Origin: Gemmatimonadaceae bacterium
Lineage (GTDB): Bacteria > Gemmatimonadota > Gemmatimonadetes > Gemmatimonadales > Gemmatimonadaceae
NCBI GenBank assembly: GCA_035533015.1
Contig: DATLUQ010000058.1
Span: 45,388-109,387, forward strand
Direction: 5' to 3'
DNA length: 64,000 bases
The notes under the pieces are model-generated. The model did no database searches. It worked only from the letters and a program-made list of their open reading frames with translations, and was not told the origin of the DNA. Shown one piece after another: positions 43,724-54,446 of the stretch. Every line of letters starts with the position of its first letter. Positions within the stretch are counted from its first letter, which is position 1. A program made the position numbers and the translations under genes.

Positions 43724-45375
43724 ATGCGCTCCGGCGCGGTGATGCCGAGTACGGCGAGTCCGTTCTGCAGCACGATCTGCGCGGCACGGGCCAGGACCAG
43801 CCGGGCGTTCATGACGGGGTCCGGTTCGTTGAGCACGTGCGCCGTGTGATACCAGAGGTGCACCTTGCCCGCCGTGTCGTGCAGGTAGGTGGCCAGGCGG
43901 TGCGGCTCGAGCGCCGCCGCTGCGCCCGACAGCAGCGCCGGATAGTCGAGCAAGGCCTTGATCAGTTCCTGCTCCTCGGGGCGAGACAGCTGCGCGAAGT
44001 CCACGCCATCGCTCGACACGGTCGCGGGGTCGATCTCGCCGACGCGGAAGATGCCGGACAGGCGCGCGTGCGCCATCTGGATGTAGTACACCGGATTCTC
44101 TTCCGACTGCGCGCGCGCCAGATCGACGTCGAACTGGAGCTGCGAATCGCCCTTCCGCATGAGAAAGAAATAGCGAACCGCATCGCGCCCCACCTCGTCG
44201 ATCAGGTCTCGCACCGTCACGTAGCTGCCCGCGCGCTTGGAGATCTTCACTTCCGCCCCACCCTTCATCACGGTGACCATCTGGTGAAGGACGTACTCGG
44301 GATACCCTTCGGGAATCCCCAAGTCGAGCGCTTGGAGTCCGATCCGCACCCGGGTCACGGTACTGTGGTGGTCGGAACCCTGGACGTTGATGGCCCGATG
44401 GAACCCGCGCTCCCACTTGGTCACGTGATACGCCACGTCGGGAACGAAATAGGTCGGCTCGCCGCCCTTGTCCGGGCTGCGCACCATCACACGGTCCTTG
44501 TCATCGCCGAAATCCGTGGTCTTGAGCCAGAGCGCGCCGTCCTTCTCGTACGTGTGGCCGGCGGCAACGAGACGGCGGATGGTCTCGTCCACCTTGCCAT
44601 CGGCGTAGAGCGACGATTCCAGAAAGTAGACATCGAACTTCACGCCGAACGCCTGCAAATCGCGGTCCTGCTCCCCGCGCAGCTCCTGGACCGAGAACTG
44701 GCGCACGCCGTCGAGGTCGGCCCCCTCGGCGTCGGTCGGGTGCAGTTCCACGTACCGCTGGGCGATCTCGCGGATGTACTCCCCGTGGTAGCCACCCTCG
44801 GGGATCGCCACGTCGCGGCCACGGAACTCCGCGATTCGCGCCTGCACGCTGACCGCGAGATTGGCGATCTGGGCGCCGGCGTCGTTGTAATAGAATTCCC
44901 GCGTCACCTTCCAGCCCGTCGCTTCGAGCAGCGATGAGATCGCATCGCCCAAGGCCGCCTGGCGCCCGTGCCCCACGTGCAACGGCCCCGTCGGATTAGC
45001 CGACACGAACTCCACGTTCACCGGCTGCCCGCGGCCGGTGTCGTCGCGGCCATAGTCCCCCGCCAGGGCGAGCAGCCGTTCGAGGCCGTGCGCCAACGTG
45101 TCGACGGCCACACGGAAATTGATGAACCCGGGCCCCGCGATCTCCGCCGAACTCACGCCGGCACGCGCCAGGTTCAGCCCATCGATGATCTGCTGCGCGA
45201 GTTCACGCGGCTTCTGTCCCACGCCCTTGGCCAGCACCATGGCGAGATTGGTGGCCCAATCGCCAAACGACGGGTCGCGCGGGCGTTCGAGCACCGGGAT
45301 CATGTCATCGGGTGCACCCAAGGCTCGCGCCGTCCGCGTGAGTTCGGCGCGGAGCCGGTCTTCACCGGACGTCAT
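43720..45375 (-). CDS. argS: Arginyl-tRNA synthetase
   Basis: A 551-residue class I synthetase. The HIGH signature is present as HVGH (ANPTGPLHVGHGRQAAL), and the KMSKS position is KISKRAGSYVT. The N-terminal Add-1 domain and the C-terminal DALR anticodon-binding helical domain are recognisable. ATG at 45375 overlaps the fmdB stop (ATGA). The enzyme charges tRNA-Arg. Confidence 0.97.
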   Translation of the reverse strand: MTSGEDRLRAELTRTARALGAPDDMIPVLERPRDPSFGDWATNLAMVLAKGVGQKPRELAQQIIDGLNLARAGVSSAEIAGPGFINFRVAVDTLAHGLERLLALAGDYGRDDTGRGQPVNVEFVSANPTGPLHVGHGRQAALGDAISSLLEATGWKVTREFYYNDAGAQIANLAVSVQARIAEFRGRDVAIPEGGYHGEYIREIAQRYVELHPTDAEGADLDGVRQFSVQELRGEQDRDLQAFGVKFDVYFLESSLYADGKVDETIRRLVAAGHTYEKDGALWLKTTDFGDDKDRVMVRSPDKGGEPTYFVPDVAYHVTKWERGFHRAINVQGSDHHSTVTRVRIGLQALDLGIPEGYPEYVLHQMVTVMKGGAEVKISKRAGSYVTVRDLIDEVGRDAVRYFFLMRKGDSQLQFDVDLARAQSEENPVYYIQMAHARLSGIFRVGEIDPATVSSDGVDFAQLSRPEEQELIKALLDYPALLSGAAAALEPHRLATYLHDTAGKVHLWYHTAHVLNEPDPVMNARLVLARAAQIVLQNGLAVLGITAPERM

Positions 45376-45740
45376 GCGTCTCTCTTCGGGGGATTCTTGG
45401 GAGCGCTCGACGTGCCGCCACTCGAGTCGGCCGCTGGTGCCGGAGTCGGCGAGTTGCCGTCGGACGCCGGCTTGGCCGCACCCTCGCTCGTCTGCCCCTT
45501 CGACGTGTCTGAATCAGACGTGGAAGGCCTTGTGCCACCACGTGTTGCGTGGGCATTCTTCCCGTAATCCGTGAGGTAGAATCCGGAGCCCTTGAACACG
45601 AGCCCACCACCGGCCGACATGCGCCGGTGTGCCACCGCCCCGCATTGTGGGCACGCGACTTCCAACTCGGACGAGCTGATCGTCCGATAGAATTTCTCGA
45701 AGTCGTGACCGTTGGGACAGCGATACTCGTAAGTAGGCAT
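45372..45740 (-). CDS. FmdB-family zinc ribbon protein
   Basis: A 122-residue protein. MPTYEYRCPNGHDFEKFYR and CPQCGAVAHRRMSAGGGLVFKGSGFY (split across residues 34-59) define the FmdB/CxxC_CxxC_SSSS ribbon; the first cysteine pair is C..NGH, replacing one Cys with His. The C-terminal half is low-complexity Ser/Thr/Pro. It is probably a small regulatory or nucleic-acid-binding protein. It is the first gene after the promoter at 45764-45792. Confidence 0.9.
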   Translation of the reverse strand: MPTYEYRCPNGHDFEKFYRTISSSELEVACPQCGAVAHRRMSAGGGLVFKGSGFYLTDYGKNAHATRGGTRPSTSDSDTSKGQTSEGAAKPASDGNSPTPAPAADSSGGTSSAPKNPPKRDA

Positions 45741-45763
45741 TTCGTTGGCACTTAAGACAGCGA

Positions 45764-45792
45764 AAGCTACCCCCCGCGCGAGGGGCGTACAA
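45764..45792 (-). promoter_or_regulatory. Candidate promoter of the fmdB-ptsI array
   Basis: Minus strand: TTGTAC (45792-45787), 17-base spacer, TAGCTT (45769-45764). Transcription near 45757 would leave a leader of about 17 bases before the fmdB ATG, which lacks an obvious ribosome site. Spacing is ideal; both boxes have two mismatches. Confidence 0.45.
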
Positions 45793-45860
45793 GTGCGCGA
45801 CGTGCGCCCAGCGCCGAACGCGAAAGCGCGGTGTGCGAGGGTTTCGGTCGCGAACCAGCG

Positions 45861-47462
<1,602 letters not shown>

Positions 47463-47656
47463 GGGATCGAAACAGAGGAACAGCGCAGCGCCGATACTAC
47501 GCAGGAGCGGAAGTGGGCGGCGGGTTGAGAATGGCGGGCGATGGAGGCAGAGGATGGTGCCCTAAGCGAAAGAGACGACGTGGCTCCGAATGTAGCTGGT
47601 TCTCGCGGGAACGGCCGCATCGTTCTCCCATCACGAGCACCAGAGCGTCTTGGCCG
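47463..47656. other. Intergenic region between fbp and the mutase gene
   Basis: 194 bases with no credible gene and no recognised promoter, hairpin or RNA. It should hold the terminator of fbp, the promoter of the mutase gene, or neither if they are cotranscribed; no TTGACA/TATAAT pair with acceptable spacing was found. Confidence 0.5.
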
Positions 47657-48679
47657 TCACGCCGTCGCCATCTCGCCCCGCAACACCCGCTCCGCCAACT
47701 CCACATCCGCTCGGCTCCCGATATACAACGGCGTCCGCTGGTGCAGCTCGGTGGGCTGCACGTCGAGGATCCGCTGCACCCCATCGCTGGCCAGTCCGCC
47801 GGCCTGCTCCACGATGAACGCGAGCGGATTCGCCTCATACAGCAGCCGCAGCTTGCCGGCCGGCGACTCGCGATTGCGCGGATAGGCGAAGATGCCGCCG
47901 CCGAGCAGATTGCGGTGAAAGTCGGCCACCAGCGACCCGACGTAGCGAATGCTCAGCGGCTTGCGGTCGCCCTCGATTCCACGGTAGCGCCGCATGATCG
48001 CGCGCACGTCCTCGTCCCAGAGTTGCGAGTACGAATCGTTCACCGACAGATAGCGGCCGGCCTGCGGGATCTGGATGTTGGGATGGGAAAGCAGGAACTC
48101 GCCGATCGAGGGATCCAGCGTGAACCCGTGCGCCCCCTGGCCAGTGGTGTACACGAGCATCGTGCTCGACCCGTAGATGACGTAGCCGGCGGCCACCTGG
48201 CGGCGGCCCGGCTGCAGCATGTCCTCCATCACGCCGTCGCGTCCGCGCGTGATCTTCGGTACCACGGAGAAGATCGTCCCCACGGGGACGTTGACGTCGA
48301 TGTTCGACGAACCGTCGAGCGGATCGAACAGCAGCGCGTACTTCCCGGTGCGGAACTCGGGCGGGATGGGAATGATCCCGGCTTCCTCCTCCGAGGCCAT
48401 GGCGCACAGGCGTCCGGTATGATCCATCGCCTTCACGATCGTCTCGTTGGCGAAGAGGTCGAGCTTCTGCTGGATCTCCCCCTGCACGTTCTCCGTGCTC
48501 GCCGAGCCGAGGATGTCTACCAGGCCGGCGCTGCGCACCTTGTTGGCGATCATCTTGGCCGCGAGTGCGAGATCGTACAGGATGTTGGACAGATCCCCGC
48601 TCGCGTCGGGATGCAGCCGTTCCTGCTCGATGATGAACCGCTCGATCGTGACGACCGAAGTCGACGTGTGATTGACCAC
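47657..48679 (-). CDS. fbp: Fructose-1,6-bisphosphatase class I
   Basis: A 340-residue gluconeogenic phosphatase. [18 protein letters not shown] contains the metal-binding acidic residues; '[18 protein letters not shown]' and GGIFAYPRN are also typical. I chose GTG 48679 since GAGGA lies seven bases upstream and family similarity starts at [12 protein letters not shown]; the frame continues to 48820, giving an Arg/Cys-rich extension unlike the family. It probably forms its own unit. Confidence 0.95.
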   Translation of the reverse strand: MVNHTSTSVVTIERFIIEQERLHPDASGDLSNILYDLALAAKMIANKVRSAGLVDILGSASTENVQGEIQQKLDLFANETIVKAMDHTGRLCAMASEEEAGIIPIPPEFRTGKYALLFDPLDGSSNIDVNVPVGTIFSVVPKITRGRDGVMEDMLQPGRRQVAAGYVIYGSSTMLVYTTGQGAHGFTLDPSIGEFLLSHPNIQIPQAGRYLSVNDSYSQLWDEDVRAIMRRYRGIEGDRKPLSIRYVGSLVADFHRNLLGGGIFAYPRNRESPAGKLRLLYEANPLAFIVEQAGGLASDGVQRILDVQPTELHQRTPLYIGSRADVELAERVLRGEMATA

Positions 48680-48816
48680 GAACCCGTCCTCGGTGAGGGA
48701 GGGACTGAAAAGGAACTTGAGGGCCGAGTGGCGCGGCGGGCAAGTCCGGAGATTCCGCAGTACGTCGCCGCCACCCCCGCACCACACGGCGGGACTCGAC
48801 GGCACCGGCGGCGCCG

Positions 48817-49278
48817 TCACGCACGGACCAGCGGGCGCACGTGATCGAAGATCAGCTCGGTCTCGATGTGCCCCACTTCCTTGCGCGACAGGAACCGGTC
48901 GAGCGCCAGATCGCGAAGGTGCTGCGCATCGCGCGCCACGACGTGGACGAGGAAATCGATCTCTCCGCTCACGTGGTACACATCGACGACTTCGGGAATC
49001 GTGATCACATAGGCGCGGAACCGCTCGAAATTCTCGCGCGAATGCTGCGGAATGCGCACGGCGATCATGGCCTCGATGCCATAGCCGAGCACGGCCGGAT
49101 TGACGTCGGCATGAAAGCCCTGCACCGCCCCGGTCGCGACCAGTCGTCGCACGCGCTCGTGGCAGCTGGAAGGGGCCAGGCCCACGCGCGCCGCCAGTTC
49201 CTTATTCGAGAGCCGAGCATTGTTCGCGAGGAGGGCCAGAAGCTGGTGATCCGTTTGGTCGAGCGGTCGATTTTCCAT
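48817..49278 (-). CDS. Lrp/AsnC-family transcriptional regulator
   Basis: A 153-residue regulator with an N-terminal HTH ([39 protein letters not shown]) and a C-terminal RAM ligand domain ([19 protein letters not shown]). It is divergent from the PLP gene across only 58-82 bases and likely controls it and itself in response to an amino acid. The ATG 49278 has no clear ribosome-binding site. Confidence 0.93.
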   Translation of the reverse strand: MENRPLDQTDHQLLALLANNARLSNKELAARVGLAPSSCHERVRRLVATGAVQGFHADVNPAVLGYGIEAMIAVRIPQHSRENFERFRAYVITIPEVVDVYHVSGEIDFLVHVVARDAQHLRDLALDRFLSRKEVGHIETELIFDHVRPLVRA

Positions 49279-49324
49279 ATGATTGCCGAAAAGTATTCGT
49301 TAGACAATCCGGGCGTCCGAACAC

Positions 49325-49330
49325 TATTCT
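49325..49330 (+). promoter_or_regulatory. Candidate -10 element of the PLP gene
   Basis: TATTCT at 49325-49330, the same hexamer as in the metK candidate. TTAGAC lies upstream but at a 19-base spacing. Transcription would start near 49337. This leaves about 24 bases before the ATG at 49361 (GGAAG eight bases upstream), or a leaderless message if translation begins at ATG 49337. Confidence 0.4.
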
Positions 49331-49360
49331 ACTAGCATGGCCCACACGGAAGCAAATTCC

Positions 49361-50587
49361 ATGATCCAGCGCTCGATCGACACCACCGGCGTCCATGCAG
49401 GACGCGAGGACTTCCGACAGCTCGGGGTCCACGCTCCGCCCCTCGACCTGTCCACGACCTACCCGATCGGCGAACTCAGCGAGGCCATCCATGACATCGA
49501 TGCGATGATTGCCGGCGACCGTCCCGAGCGGAACGCCATCTACGCCCGACTCGCCAATCCCACCGTCGACCGCTTCGAACGCGCATTTGCCCAACTCGAG
49601 GCCGCCGACGACGCCGTGAGCTATGGTTCCGGCATGGCGGCGGTCACGGCTGCGCTCCTCGTGGCTCGCCAGCGCGGATCGCACGTGGTGGCCGTGCGCC
49701 CGCTGTATGGCGGCACCGACCACCTGCTCGCGTCCCGTCTCCTATCGCTGGAAGTGACCTGGGCCGCGGCCGACGGGGTGGCCGCGGCGATCCGCCCCGA
49801 CACATCACTCGTCGTCATCGAGACCCCGGGCAATCCCACCCTCGCCCTCGTCGATATCGCTGACGTCGTGCGCCAGGCCGGACGCGTGCCCGTGCTCGTC
49901 GATTCGACGTTCGCCACCCCCGTGCTCCAGCAGCCCCTGACGCTGGGCGCCACGCTCTCCCTGCACAGCGCCACCAAGTATCTGGGGGGCCACGGCGACG
50001 TGATGGCCGGAGTCATCGCCACCAACGACGATTGGGCGGGCGCGCTTCGCCAGGTCCGCATCCTCACTGGCGCCGTGCTGCACCCCATGGGGGCGTACCT
50101 GCTGCACCGCGGGCTCCAGACCCTGGCCGTGCGCGTGCGCACGGCCCAGGCCGGCGCGATCACGATCGCCAAGCGCCTGGCGGCCGACCCGGCCGTCGAA
50201 CGCGTGTACTTTCCCGGCCTTCCGGGCGGCGATCCACGAGGGCTCCTGGGACGACAGATGCGCGGCCCGGGCGCGATGATCAGCTTCGACATGGCCGGCG
50301 GTTTCGACGCGGCCGCCGCCGTGCTCCGCGACGTCCAACTCATCACGCCCGCCGTGAGTCTCGGCTCCACCGATACGTTGATTCAGCATCCGGCGGGGCT
50401 CACGCACCGAGTGATCGGCGAAGCGGCGCGCTTGGAAGAGGGGCTCAGCCCCGGCATGCTGCGCCTCAGCATTGGCCTCGAGTCGCCCGACGACATCTGG
50501 GCCGACCTCACGCGCGCGCTGACCGCCGCGCTGCCTGCAACCGTCACCGGCCATTCGTCGTCACCTGCCTGGACCGTGACCGTGTGA
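49361..50587 (+). CDS. PLP-dependent trans-sulfuration enzyme (cystathionine gamma-synthase/lyase or methionine gamma-lyase type)
   Basis: A 408-residue Cys/Met metabolism enzyme. The PLP lysine is in LHSATKYLGGHGDVMAGV; SYGSGMAAVTAALL, PLYGGTDHLL, ETPGNPTLALVDI and HPAGLTHRV are family motifs. ATG 49361 has GGAAG upstream; ATG 49337 is an alternative adding eight residues. The divergent Lrp regulator suggests amino-acid-responsive control, as for methionine gamma-lyase genes; which reaction it catalyses cannot be fixed from sequence. Its last 205 bases are antisense to the end of comEC. Confidence 0.9.
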   Translation: MIQRSIDTTGVHAGREDFRQLGVHAPPLDLSTTYPIGELSEAIHDIDAMIAGDRPERNAIYARLANPTVDRFERAFAQLEAADDAVSYGSGMAAVTAALLVARQRGSHVVAVRPLYGGTDHLLASRLLSLEVTWAAADGVAAAIRPDTSLVVIETPGNPTLALVDIADVVRQAGRVPVLVDSTFATPVLQQPLTLGATLSLHSATKYLGGHGDVMAGVIATNDDWAGALRQVRILTGAVLHPMGAYLLHRGLQTLAVRVRTAQAGAITIAKRLAADPAVERVYFPGLPGGDPRGLLGRQMRGPGAMISFDMAGGFDAAAAVLRDVQLITPAVSLGSTDTLIQHPAGLTHRVIGEAARLEEGLSPGMLRLSIGLESPDDIWADLTRALTAALPATVTGHSSSPAWTVTV

Positions 50588-52737
50588 CCGTCCGTCCGCA
50601 CCACCAGGGTGGACAAGCGATCGGTGCGCAGCACCTGAGCGCCGGAGGCGGCCAGGCGCCGCATGACGGAGGAGCTGGGATGCCCGTAGATGTTCCCTGC
50701 GCCCACTGACACGAGCGCCACGCGGGGCGTTACGGCATCGAGGAACTCGGGCGTCGTGCTGGTGGAGCTGCCGTGGTGCCCTACCTTGAGCACGTCGGCA
50801 TCGAGATACCGGCGCTCGTGCGTCAGCAGCCAGTCCTCCTCTCCGCGCTCGGCGTCGCCCACGAGGAGCATGCGCACCTCGCCCACGCGCACGAGCACGA
50901 TGGCACTCGCTTCGTTGGCGTCGCGCAGCCCTGACGTCCAGGCGGAATCGGGGCCGAGAAAGGTGAGGGTCGCCTCGTCCACAACCAGAGAATCGCCGGG
51001 GTGCACGCGGTGCCAGATCGTGCCGTCGCGGCGCGCTTCGAGCAGGGACGCCCGGTACGCCTGGCCGGCCCGCGTGTACGCCGCATCGTAGTAGTCGCGC
51101 GGGCGCAGGGCGCGCAGGACACTCGCCGCGCCGCCGACGTGATCGTCGTGCGGATGTGAGAGGATGAACGCCGCCAGCGTTCCCCCGCGGTGCGCGAGGT
51201 ACGGCACGACCGTCGACCGCCCGGCATCGCCCCCGCGCCAGACGCGGCCCGCGTCCATCAGCACCCAGTGGCCGCGCGCCGTACGCAGCGCGATGGCGTC
51301 GCCCTGCCCGACGTCGATCACGTGCAGTTCGGTGCGCCCATTCCCTGCGGGCGCCAAGGGCGCCCACGCGATCACGCCCAGCGCCCCGGCCGCGACCGTC
51401 GCGGCGCGCGCCGGAAAGCGACTCACGCAAGCCACGACGAGCGCGACGGCAAACACAACGCCGAATGCCGCCGCCAGTGCGGACGGGGCCACGGCGACCG
51501 CTGCGCCGGGCACACCCGCCGCCGTCGAGGCGACGTACTCGAAGGCGCGCAACGCTGGGTGGGCAGCGTCGGCGAACCACCGCGCCACGACCGGAACCGG
51601 CGCGAGCGCGAGAGCCAGGAACATCATCGGCTGTGCCAGCGCGATCACCGGCGCCGCGAAGACGTTCGCGACGGGCCCGATGAGGCTGACCCGGCCAAAG
51701 CTCCAGGCGACGAGGGGCGCGGTGACCACGGTGGCCATGGTCGAGCCGAGCACGATGCCGGTCACCGCGCGCACGCTGGAGTGGCCGGCTCGCAGCCGCG
51801 GCCAGCGATGCGAGAGCGCACCGGCGGCCACGAGTGCCGCGACCCCCGCGATGCTCAACTGATACCCCACGTCGGCGACGGCCCGCGGGTCGCCCAGCGG
51901 AACGGCGGCCCCCAGCGCGAGCACCGACCAGGGGGACACGGGACGCTGCCAACGGCGAGATACGACGACCACGCCGAGCATCACCGCCGAGCGCAGCGCC
52001 GGCGGCGGTGCGCCGAGCATGGCCACGTACGCGCCGATCACCGCCAGGGTGGCGACGTCGGCACGCCGCCGCGATAGACGCAAGAGCTGGAACACGAGAT
52101 CCGCGGCCACGGCGATGAGAGCGACGTGCAAGCCGGAAATCGAGAGCATATGGGCGAGGCCGGCGGCAGCGTACCGATCGCGCATCTCGGCGGGAATGCC
52201 GCGCTGGTCGGCCACGAGCAGAGCGCGGGCGAGTGGCGCGTCGGACCCGAACAGCGCATCCACGCGTCGTCCGGCGCGATCGCGCCAGCGCACGAGCATC
52301 GACCCGGGCTGCGGCGCCCGGAGCCGCGCGCCCTGCACCAGCAGCCCGCGGCGCGAGCGGACGACGGTGCCGAACGCCGTTACGATGGAGCCGCCGTTGG
52401 CCCTTCCCTGCTGCACGGCCAGCGACACGTTCGCGTGGCAAGCGATCGCGGTGCCACGCGCCAAGGCGCCTGGCTCGGCTGCGTCCAACAACTCCACGCG
52501 GAACTCGCGCCGCGCAGCGAGGGTGTCGACGCATCGGGCATCGTCACGCGCCGTCGCGCCCGCGACCAGGACGCCCGCCGCCAGGAGTACGGCGCCGCCG
52601 GCGATGTCGAGGCGCCGGGCGCACCAGGCCACGATGCCGGCTGCCGTCGCGAGGATCGCGGCAGCGGCGCCCAGGCCGGCGAAGCCGATGTGCAGGCCGG
52701 CCGCGTAAAGAACGACCCCGGTTGCGAACAGAGGCAT
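50383..52737 (-). CDS. comEC: DNA internalization-related competence protein ComEC/Rec2
   Basis: A 784-residue protein: N-terminal OB/DUF4131 segment with helices, the Competence multi-helix channel (HMLSISGLHVALIAVAADLV), and a C-terminal metallo-beta-lactamase-like domain (FILSHPHDDHVGGAASVL; VLKVGHHGSSTSTTPEFL). It carries transforming DNA across the inner membrane. Its conserved part ends at about TLVVRTDGHTVTV; a further ~60 residues, rich in Arg/Ser/Pro, are read antisense to the PLP gene. ATG at 52737 lies 45 bases after comFB. Confidence 0.95.
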   Translation of the reverse strand: MPLFATGVVLYAAGLHIGFAGLGAAAAILATAAGIVAWCARRLDIAGGAVLLAAGVLVAGATARDDARCVDTLAARREFRVELLDAAEPGALARGTAIACHANVSLAVQQGRANGGSIVTAFGTVVRSRRGLLVQGARLRAPQPGSMLVRWRDRAGRRVDALFGSDAPLARALLVADQRGIPAEMRDRYAAAGLAHMLSISGLHVALIAVAADLVFQLLRLSRRRADVATLAVIGAYVAMLGAPPPALRSAVMLGVVVVSRRWQRPVSPWSVLALGAAVPLGDPRAVADVGYQLSIAGVAALVAAGALSHRWPRLRAGHSSVRAVTGIVLGSTMATVVTAPLVAWSFGRVSLIGPVANVFAAPVIALAQPMMFLALALAPVPVVARWFADAAHPALRAFEYVASTAAGVPGAAVAVAPSALAAAFGVVFAVALVVACVSRFPARAATVAAGALGVIAWAPLAPAGNGRTELHVIDVGQGDAIALRTARGHWVLMDAGRVWRGGDAGRSTVVPYLAHRGGTLAAFILSHPHDDHVGGAASVLRALRPRDYYDAAYTRAGQAYRASLLEARRDGTIWHRVHPGDSLVVDEATLTFLGPDSAWTSGLRDANEASAIVLVRVGEVRMLLVGDAERGEEDWLLTHERRYLDADVLKVGHHGSSTSTTPEFLDAVTPRVALVSVGAGNIYGHPSSSVMRRLAASGAQVLRTDRLSTLVVRTDGHTVTVQAGDDEWPVTVAGSAAVSARVRSAQMSSGDSRPMLRRSMPGLSPSSKRAASPITRCVSPAGC

Positions 52738-52782
52738 GGCGCAGCGGGAACAGGGGCGGCCCCTTTCCCGCTGCGCGGGACG

Positions 52783-53076
52783 TCAGCCGGCGGCGGGTGG
52801 GGTGACCTTGTGGGACGGGTCGTGCCTGGGAGACGCCGCCACGCGCTTCATGGCGTCGAGTACCCAGACCGCGAGCTCCGCGCGGCCCTGGTCGCTGCGC
52901 AATTCGAGATTGGCCAGCGCCCAGCCCGTGCCGGTGTTCGCGTATCGCGGGCGAAGATGGTTGAGCACCCACGCCGACACGTCATCAGCGCACTGCGGAC
53001 AGGCGCAAAAATCCTCGCCCTTGGCGAGCAGTTGGGCGTGAATCTCGCGCACCACTTCCTCGACGAGGTTCTTCAT
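52783..53076 (-). CDS. comFB: ComFB-family protein
   Basis: A 97-residue protein: MKNLVEEVVREIHAQLLAKG, then CACPQCADDVSAWVLNHLRP and RYANTG, matching the late-competence ComFB family with its cysteine cluster. Some ComFB proteins have been reported as cyclic-dinucleotide receptors linked to natural competence; that connection is knowledge of the family, not shown here. ATG at 53076 overlaps the miaB stop, and comEC follows directly, so it is in a competence context. Confidence 0.87.
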   Translation of the reverse strand: MKNLVEEVVREIHAQLLAKGEDFCACPQCADDVSAWVLNHLRPRYANTGTGWALANLELRSDQGRAELAVWVLDAMKRVAASPRHDPSHKVTPPAAG

Positions 53077-54416
53077 CCGGCCAGGGGGAGCGGCTGGCGC
53101 TCGGTGACGATGGCCCCCGTGAACGTGGAGCCGGTGGTGCCGGTGAGTTCGACGGTGAGGTACTGGCCGAGCAGCGCCGCATCGCCGGGTACGAGCACCG
53201 TCTTGAAGTCGCGGGTGCGCGCCTGGAGCAGGTCGCCGCCGCGCCGCGCCTCCTTCTCCACGAGCACCTCCACGCGGCGGCCGAGGCGCTCGAGATTCCG
53301 TGCGCGCGAACCGCCGCGTACAGTGTCGACCAGCCGCGCCAACCGATCGCTCGCCACCGCGTCGGTGACCGTATCGCTGGCCGGCAGCCGCGTGGCCGGA
53401 GTGCCTTCGCGCAATGAGAACTTGAACGTGAAGGCGTCGGCGAAGCCGATCGCGCGCACGGCGCTCAGGGTCTCGTCGAAGTCGGCGTCGGTCTCTCCCG
53501 GAAACCCGACGATGACGTCGGTCGTGAGGCTGAGCCCGGGGATCGCGGCGTGCAGTCGCTCGACGCACGCGAAGTACCCCTCGCGCGTGTACCGGCGAAG
53601 CATGCGTTTGAGCACGCGCGTACTGCCCGACTGCATCGGGAGGTGGACGTGCTCGCAGACCGCGGGCACCTCGGCCATCGCGCTGATCACCCGGTCGCTG
53701 AAGTCGTTGGGATGCGGGCTGGTAAATCGCAGGCGGCGGATGCCGGGCACCGTGCCCACGGCGCGGAGCAGGTCGGCGAAGTCGTGCGTGCCGTCATGGT
53801 ACGAGTTCACGGTCTGCCCCAGGAGCACGATCTCGGTCATGCCCTCGGCCACGACGTCGGCCGCCTCGCGCACGACGTCGGCGAGTTGCCGGCTGCGCTC
53901 GGGACCGCGCGTGGTGGGCACGATGCAGTAGGTACAACGGTAGTCGCACCCCCGCTGCACAGGGATCCAGGCCTTGACCTTGTCGAACCGGCGCGGCCTG
54001 AAGTCCTCGTAGTGCTCCTCGAGATCGAACGTCGTGGCGGTGGCGCGCTCGCCATGGCGGGCCCGGTCGACCAGCGCCGCCAGCGCCCGGTAGCCGTCGG
54101 GGCCTATGACGAAACTCACATGGCGCGCCGATTCGAGGAGGCGGGGGCCCAATCGCTGGGCCATGCACCCGGTGACCCCGACCACGGCCCCCGGCTTCAT
54201 ATCGCGTTTGAGTTCACCGAGCCGCCCGATCACCCGCTGCTCGGCATGCTCGCGAATGGCGCATGTGTTGACGAGGATCACGTCGGCGGTCCGCGGATCG
54301 GCCGCCTCGCCGTAGCCGTGCGCGCCGAGCGATCCGAGCATCAGCTCGGAATCGCTCACGTTCATCTGGCAGCCGTAGGTCTCGATGTAAACGGTCGGAC
54401 GGGCGTCGGAACTCAT
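53073..54416 (-). CDS. miaB: tRNA-2-methylthio-N6-dimethylallyladenosine synthase
   Basis: A 447-residue radical SAM methylthiotransferase. The N-terminal UPF0004 domain has Cys in ETYGCQMNVSDSE, LVNTCAIREHA and GVTGCMAQ, binding the auxiliary Fe-S cluster; the radical SAM motif is CDYRCTYC; a TRAM domain ends the protein. It modifies A37 of tRNAs reading UNN codons. Distinct from mtaB at 54447, which is closely related. Confidence 0.95.
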   Translation of the reverse strand: MSSDARPTVYIETYGCQMNVSDSELMLGSLGAHGYGEAADPRTADVILVNTCAIREHAEQRVIGRLGELKRDMKPGAVVGVTGCMAQRLGPRLLESARHVSFVIGPDGYRALAALVDRARHGERATATTFDLEEHYEDFRPRRFDKVKAWIPVQRGCDYRCTYCIVPTTRGPERSRQLADVVREAADVVAEGMTEIVLLGQTVNSYHDGTHDFADLLRAVGTVPGIRRLRFTSPHPNDFSDRVISAMAEVPAVCEHVHLPMQSGSTRVLKRMLRRYTREGYFACVERLHAAIPGLSLTTDVIVGFPGETDADFDETLSAVRAIGFADAFTFKFSLREGTPATRLPASDTVTDAVASDRLARLVDTVRGGSRARNLERLGRRVEVLVEKEARRGGDLLQARTRDFKTVLVPGDAALLGQYLTVELTGTTGSTFTGAIVTERQPLPLAG

Positions 54417-54446
54417 TTCGGCGGCGGTTGGGCGTCTCGAGGGACG

